NCBI RefSeq assembly: GCF_000003605.2
Contig: NW_003122916.1
Span: 166,131-203,725 of the forward strand
Reading direction: 5' to 3'
DNA from: Saccoglossus kowalevskii
Taxonomy: Eukaryota; Hemichordata; Enteropneusta; Harrimaniidae
DNA length: 37,595 nt
Translations under genes and position numbers: made by a program
The notes under the pieces: model-generated
What the model was told of the DNA's origin: nothing
Database searches by the model: none
The model's input: only the letters and a program-made list of their open reading frames with translations
Part shown: positions 34,215-37,595 of the stretch, piece by piece
Layout of the letters: every line of letters begins with the position of its first letter
How positions within the stretch are numbered: position 1 is the stretch's first letter

Positions 34215-34262
34215 GAAATTTAGTAACCAATGGTTACCAGTAACCATTGGTTACATAATTTC
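34215..34262. repeat. 23-bp inverted repeat with 2-bp spacer, RFX-like arms
   Basis: The inner 15 bp (GTAACCAATGGTTAC at 34223-34237 and GTAACCATTGGTTAC at 34240-34254) pair perfectly across CA. The outer GAAATT/AATTTC blocks extend the arms to 23 bp with two mismatches. Each inner arm is itself near-palindromic and fits the RFX half-site pattern GTNRCC on both strands. Confidence 0.9.
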
Positions 34263-34265
34263 GTA

Positions 34266-36419
34266 GGTACAATGTCGTAATGATTACTGTAGCAGACGTT
34301 GATTGTTACCTTTTTGGAAATGTTCTACACCAATAACAACGTGGTCATATCTATAGCGACAATTACAAATATGATATTCGATATGATATTCAGTCGTTTC
34401 AGTTCATATTTGGGATATTAGCCATCTGTCCAATACATTGTACTGAAAACAGTGTTCTGGTGTTTTAGCCATGACTAGGACCATAACAATCATTTAACAT
34501 CTGATATATTCCCTGTAGTACTTTGTATAACTCATGTTTGGTGTACATTCACTTACTTAATATCACTTTTGTGATGAAATAATAGTTTTTACAGACAACT
34601 GACAATTTTCTAAGGTTTCAATGTTTAAATCATACCGGGTTGTTATGCTTGATATCGAAATCAGCGAGCTAGTATACTACTAATCTTCTAGAGTATGCAG
34701 TTCTACAAGGAGACTTTGACATTTCTACCTCAGGTTTATACCATCATGTTTTTTGGAGAATCCAGGTAAGTTGTGAGAATCAAGTTTTTTTTTTTTTGAA
34801 ATTATGCTAAATCTATTGTCTCCAGTCCGTTATTTGACCTGGGTATTTTAATCTACGGGGGAATGCTTTCCCATTCCCATGTTTTTGAAAATAAACTGAA
34901 ATTACACACTAAATGCATCACACACAGTACATTGCGACCAACGATATATACAAAATCGCAATATAACGATATATAGTGAGAGATTTACAAAAAAAAATGT
35001 TCTTGTTTTTTTCTTTCCCTGCCTTAAAACTATTCCGAAACATGTGTAAAATGTGTTGATTGTTAACTCCCCTTTATCTCGCATCAGGCAATATATGCAG
35101 CAATGCTATTGAAGTTTAGTTACAAGAAGAAGCAGAGATAATGCTCTACAAGAAATAATGTCACTGATGATCGAAGTGTTTCGAAGCGTTCGAAAAAAAC
35201 ATTTAAGTTGTCACTGTAAATAGAAGGAAACGGCATCACCCAAAGCGGTAAACTGTAAACGTGACAATTTGGAAAAAAAATTGGGACCGAGAATGCCCCC
35301 ATCTTTGGCATTCAGAAAATGTCAAAGCTATTAATAAACTACCAGAAATGAAATCTTCAATGTATAACTGACACTTTAAATTGTGTACATTAGTCATGGG
35401 TTAAAATATAATATGACGTAAGATTTGTTTCATATATTAAGAAAATGTGTGTGTGTGTGTGATTAATATTATGTCTCAGTTATATTTAAACATTAAATTA
35501 TCGTTGTGATACTTATTATGACTGTTGTAGACCTGCATTGCTAACTTAATTTAAATGTTCTCATTTCAGCAAACACGTATCTTATATTGCTTAAGAATGT
35601 GTCTTACATCGCTTCAGAACACTGGGTGTGTCGTTGTCGACTCAAACTATAAATAATGTTCTTCTTGTTTCATGTTCTTGTGTATATATGTCCAATACTA
35701 GGATTGGTCAATAATAAGGGTGGATCTTTTATATAAACAAAGGCATTAACAAAATGTCTAATCAAGCCACACAACTGTGCTTATCTACACGCTGTTGTAA
35801 ACAACGTCGTTTGGTGTACACATGTTTTTCAGTCCATAGTGTTGGTCTGGAATCCTTGATGATTTTTTAGTGCATTCCCAACGGGTCAATCATGTGACTA
35901 GAATTAATTGCATGTTAAACCCATATATATTATAACTCAAAGAGTAGCCATACTAAATGACAATTTTCATGCGATACGTTTTATCCGGAATGAGTATCCT
36001 GGATATTATATTCCGGGATATTAGCGTGCTGGCCAACTAGAGGGTGTGATTCTGTTGCAATAGTGGCAATAATAGCACAAAACAAATTGGTAACCGCATT
36101 TTGAATACTGCATGTTAAGGTTAACGTTGCTGTTACACATTGACGCACTCGTTCACATGTCTCTGTTATGATATAACCCATCAGCGGTCTGATTTGATAT
36201 AACTATCTGTCTGTAATTCTGCTTGGAAACAATAATTTTGATAACTCAAAAGATCGTGGTATAACACAACATTATAATCAGGTTATTAGTAAGGATAAGT
36301 ACAACTGTGGTGAAAATGTAAATAATCGAATGCCATCTAGTCCTTTAAATGTTTCCAGCAATTAGAATGAATAATTATAACCACAATCTGCTGACTGTTC
36401 CCATGAGAGTGTCCTTTCC
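34266..36419. other. Intergenic, nothing recognised
   Basis: AT-rich with homopolymer T (near 34785) and short GT repeats (35446-35460). A CTCF-like CCAACTAGAGGGTG lies at 36033-36046. No supported gene. Confidence 0.4.
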
Positions 36420-37048
36420 TTGTCATGTACATTATGGACAAGGGAAAATAGTGCTGCGGTTAACTGTAAAAATAGTCAAAATCGTGCACTTTTGGGTAAA
36501 AGCACGAAATTTGGCACATATATAACTTGATTCATGCTAAATGTTTTTTGATAAAGATCCGTGTGAATAGCGCCCTCTAGTGGCAAATAGCGCCCTCTCA
36601 TTTTAGGGTGTTATATAGTAGCCCAGAATCTCTCAAATATTGCATAAATATAACTGTACCGCTAGATTTAATCTTAATATTGATACTTCTTACAAGCTAG
36701 TAGCACAATTCGATGATGTAATTATTGTCACCAAGCTAAGGGGTCCCACTTTCAGTTGCTAAGGCGCCATTTTGAATGTTAGTTTACCCAGAGCTGCTGC
36801 GTACTGTGCATCATCATATATGTAGTTCCAGTAATTCTAGTTACTAAGTGAGTACACAATTCAGATTGTGTAGTGTTTTTGGTACAGTAAGATTTGAGTA
36901 CCTTGAATGATTTCAGTAACTTGTGTTCTGATGATATACTTGACTAGTGGCCAAAAATTGGAGTCTCCATTATAGAAAACGACATACATGTGTCCATTCA
37001 ATGTATGATCATCCCACTGAATACTTGAAGGACGTTGCAAATTATTAG
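36420..37048 (+). promoter_or_regulatory. Upstream region and likely 5' non-coding exon of the right-edge gene
   Basis: The region ends in a perfect donor (TTAG|GTAAGT, exon end 37048) paired with a good acceptor (CCTTTTCTGCAG) at 37217, so a non-coding exon ending at 37048 is likely. A YY1-type CGCCATTTT at 36765-36773 and two GCGCCCTCT cores (36570-36584 and 36589-36598) lie upstream. The transcription start was not located. Confidence 0.4.
36570..36584 (-). promoter_or_regulatory. CTCF-core-like motif
   Basis: GCGCCCTCTAGTGGC; on the minus strand GCCACTAGAGGGCGC, the same core as at 3115-3129. A half copy GCGCCCTCT follows at 36590-36598. Another GCCGCCCTCTGTGG lies at 37095-37108 inside the 5' intron. 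Confidence 0.38.
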
Positions 37049-37316
37049 GTAAGTGACTTAATTTGTGAGACTAAATTTTGATAAACAAGAAAATGCCGCC
37101 CTCTGTGGTCAGTTATTAGTAATGTATGAGCAATGCATGTCTGTTCACTCTGATAGTAACTTTATTTACGCCATATTACACTATATAACCTTATAATGTG
37201 TATATCCTTTTCTGCAGCATTTAACTGGTACACACAATTACAGTAGCATAGACAGTGGTGAAAGTGGTGGTGGTTTACAACTCTTAATATTATCTAGTTA
37301 GATATTGAATACAGAC

Positions 37317-37595
37317 ATGTCTAAGCCGTATGTATGTGTAGAACCTGGCACTTCAAGTTCATCTAAGCAAACAGACATCCCATCTATCGATTGGAACTTG
37401 TGTATCCTTTGCCAACGCAAAACAAAAGAGGTGTTGCAATGCCCTGCACAGTCTAAGAGAACAGATGTAGGTTCTGGTTATAAGAGTGTAGCTGAAATTA
37501 TACTCAAATTTCACGAGATTGGTGAAATGCCTGTAACTGTACCTGTTGAGCAGTTAAATGAAGGGTTGGGAGTTGAAATCAACATGCGGCAAAAT
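37317..37595 (+). CDS. N-terminal part of an unidentified Cys-rich protein, cut by the window edge
   Basis: The exon begins at 37218 after a pyrimidine-rich CTGCAG acceptor; the intron is 37049-37217 (169 nt). The start at 37317 has G at -3 and an in-frame stop 18 nt upstream, so it is the true first codon of this exon. The 93 codons stay open to the end of the window. After a Ser-rich head the protein has a cluster LCILCQRK followed by QCPAQSKR (C-x2-C, then C), like the start of a small zinc-binding fold, then GYKSVAEIILKFHEIG and PVEQLNEGLG. From memory this resembles multi-copy uncharacterised proteins of hemichordates, corals and Hydra, often suspected to be transposon-associated. Function is unknown, and the match could not be checked. 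Confidence 0.75.
   Translation, partial: MSKPYVCVEPGTSSSSKQTDIPSIDWNLCILCQRKTKEVLQCPAQSKRTDVGSGYKSVAEIILKFHEIGEMPVTVPVEQLNEGLGVEINMRQN

Overview
This is eukaryotic, metazoan DNA: AT-rich, gene-poor, with GT-AG introns, AATAAA poly(A) signals and abundant transposon debris. Family content (an astacin-CCP-MAM-MAM protease, a CR1/L2-like LINE ending in TTGA repeats, TTAA-flanked MITEs, and a Cys-rich gene fragment of a kind I recall from marine invertebrates) suggests an invertebrate deuterostome such as a hemichordate. That species guess is weak.

Layout. The left edge (585-1216, +) holds the last exon of an unidentified gene with an acidic, Thr-rich tail, followed by poly(A) signals. An intergenic stretch with one MITE and RFX-like and CTCF-like motifs follows. 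The main gene lies on the minus strand, tail-to-tail with the first: a 15-exon gene from 16559 (ATG) down to 4326 (stop). It was rebuilt exon by exon with consistent splice phases and encodes 677 residues: signal peptide, propeptide, complete astacin (M12A) zinc protease, one sushi/CCP module and two MAM domains. No membrane anchor is visible, so it is predicted to be secreted. Its introns contain a 25-bp minisatellite, a TAATC pentanucleotide array and two short TTAA-flanked inverted-repeat elements. Two of these repeats touch 3' splice sites.

From about 16.6 to 36.4 kb I find no convincing gene. The region holds a nested tandem repeat (about 18.75-21.3 kb, with a diverged copy near 24.4 kb), a MITE inserted in one repeat copy but absent from its neighbour, a 53-bp sequence present twice in inverted orientation, a deleted LINE fragment next to a tRNA-like SINE, microsatellites and perfect hairpins. 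At the right edge (+) a second gene begins: a non-coding 5' exon with a consensus donor, a 169-nt intron, then an exon with an ATG at 37317 that runs off the window.

No operon-like or defence-like system is visible. The protease gene is the only complete functional unit. The most unusual signals are the repeat arrays merged with its splice sites and the layered repeat history at 17-24.7 kb.
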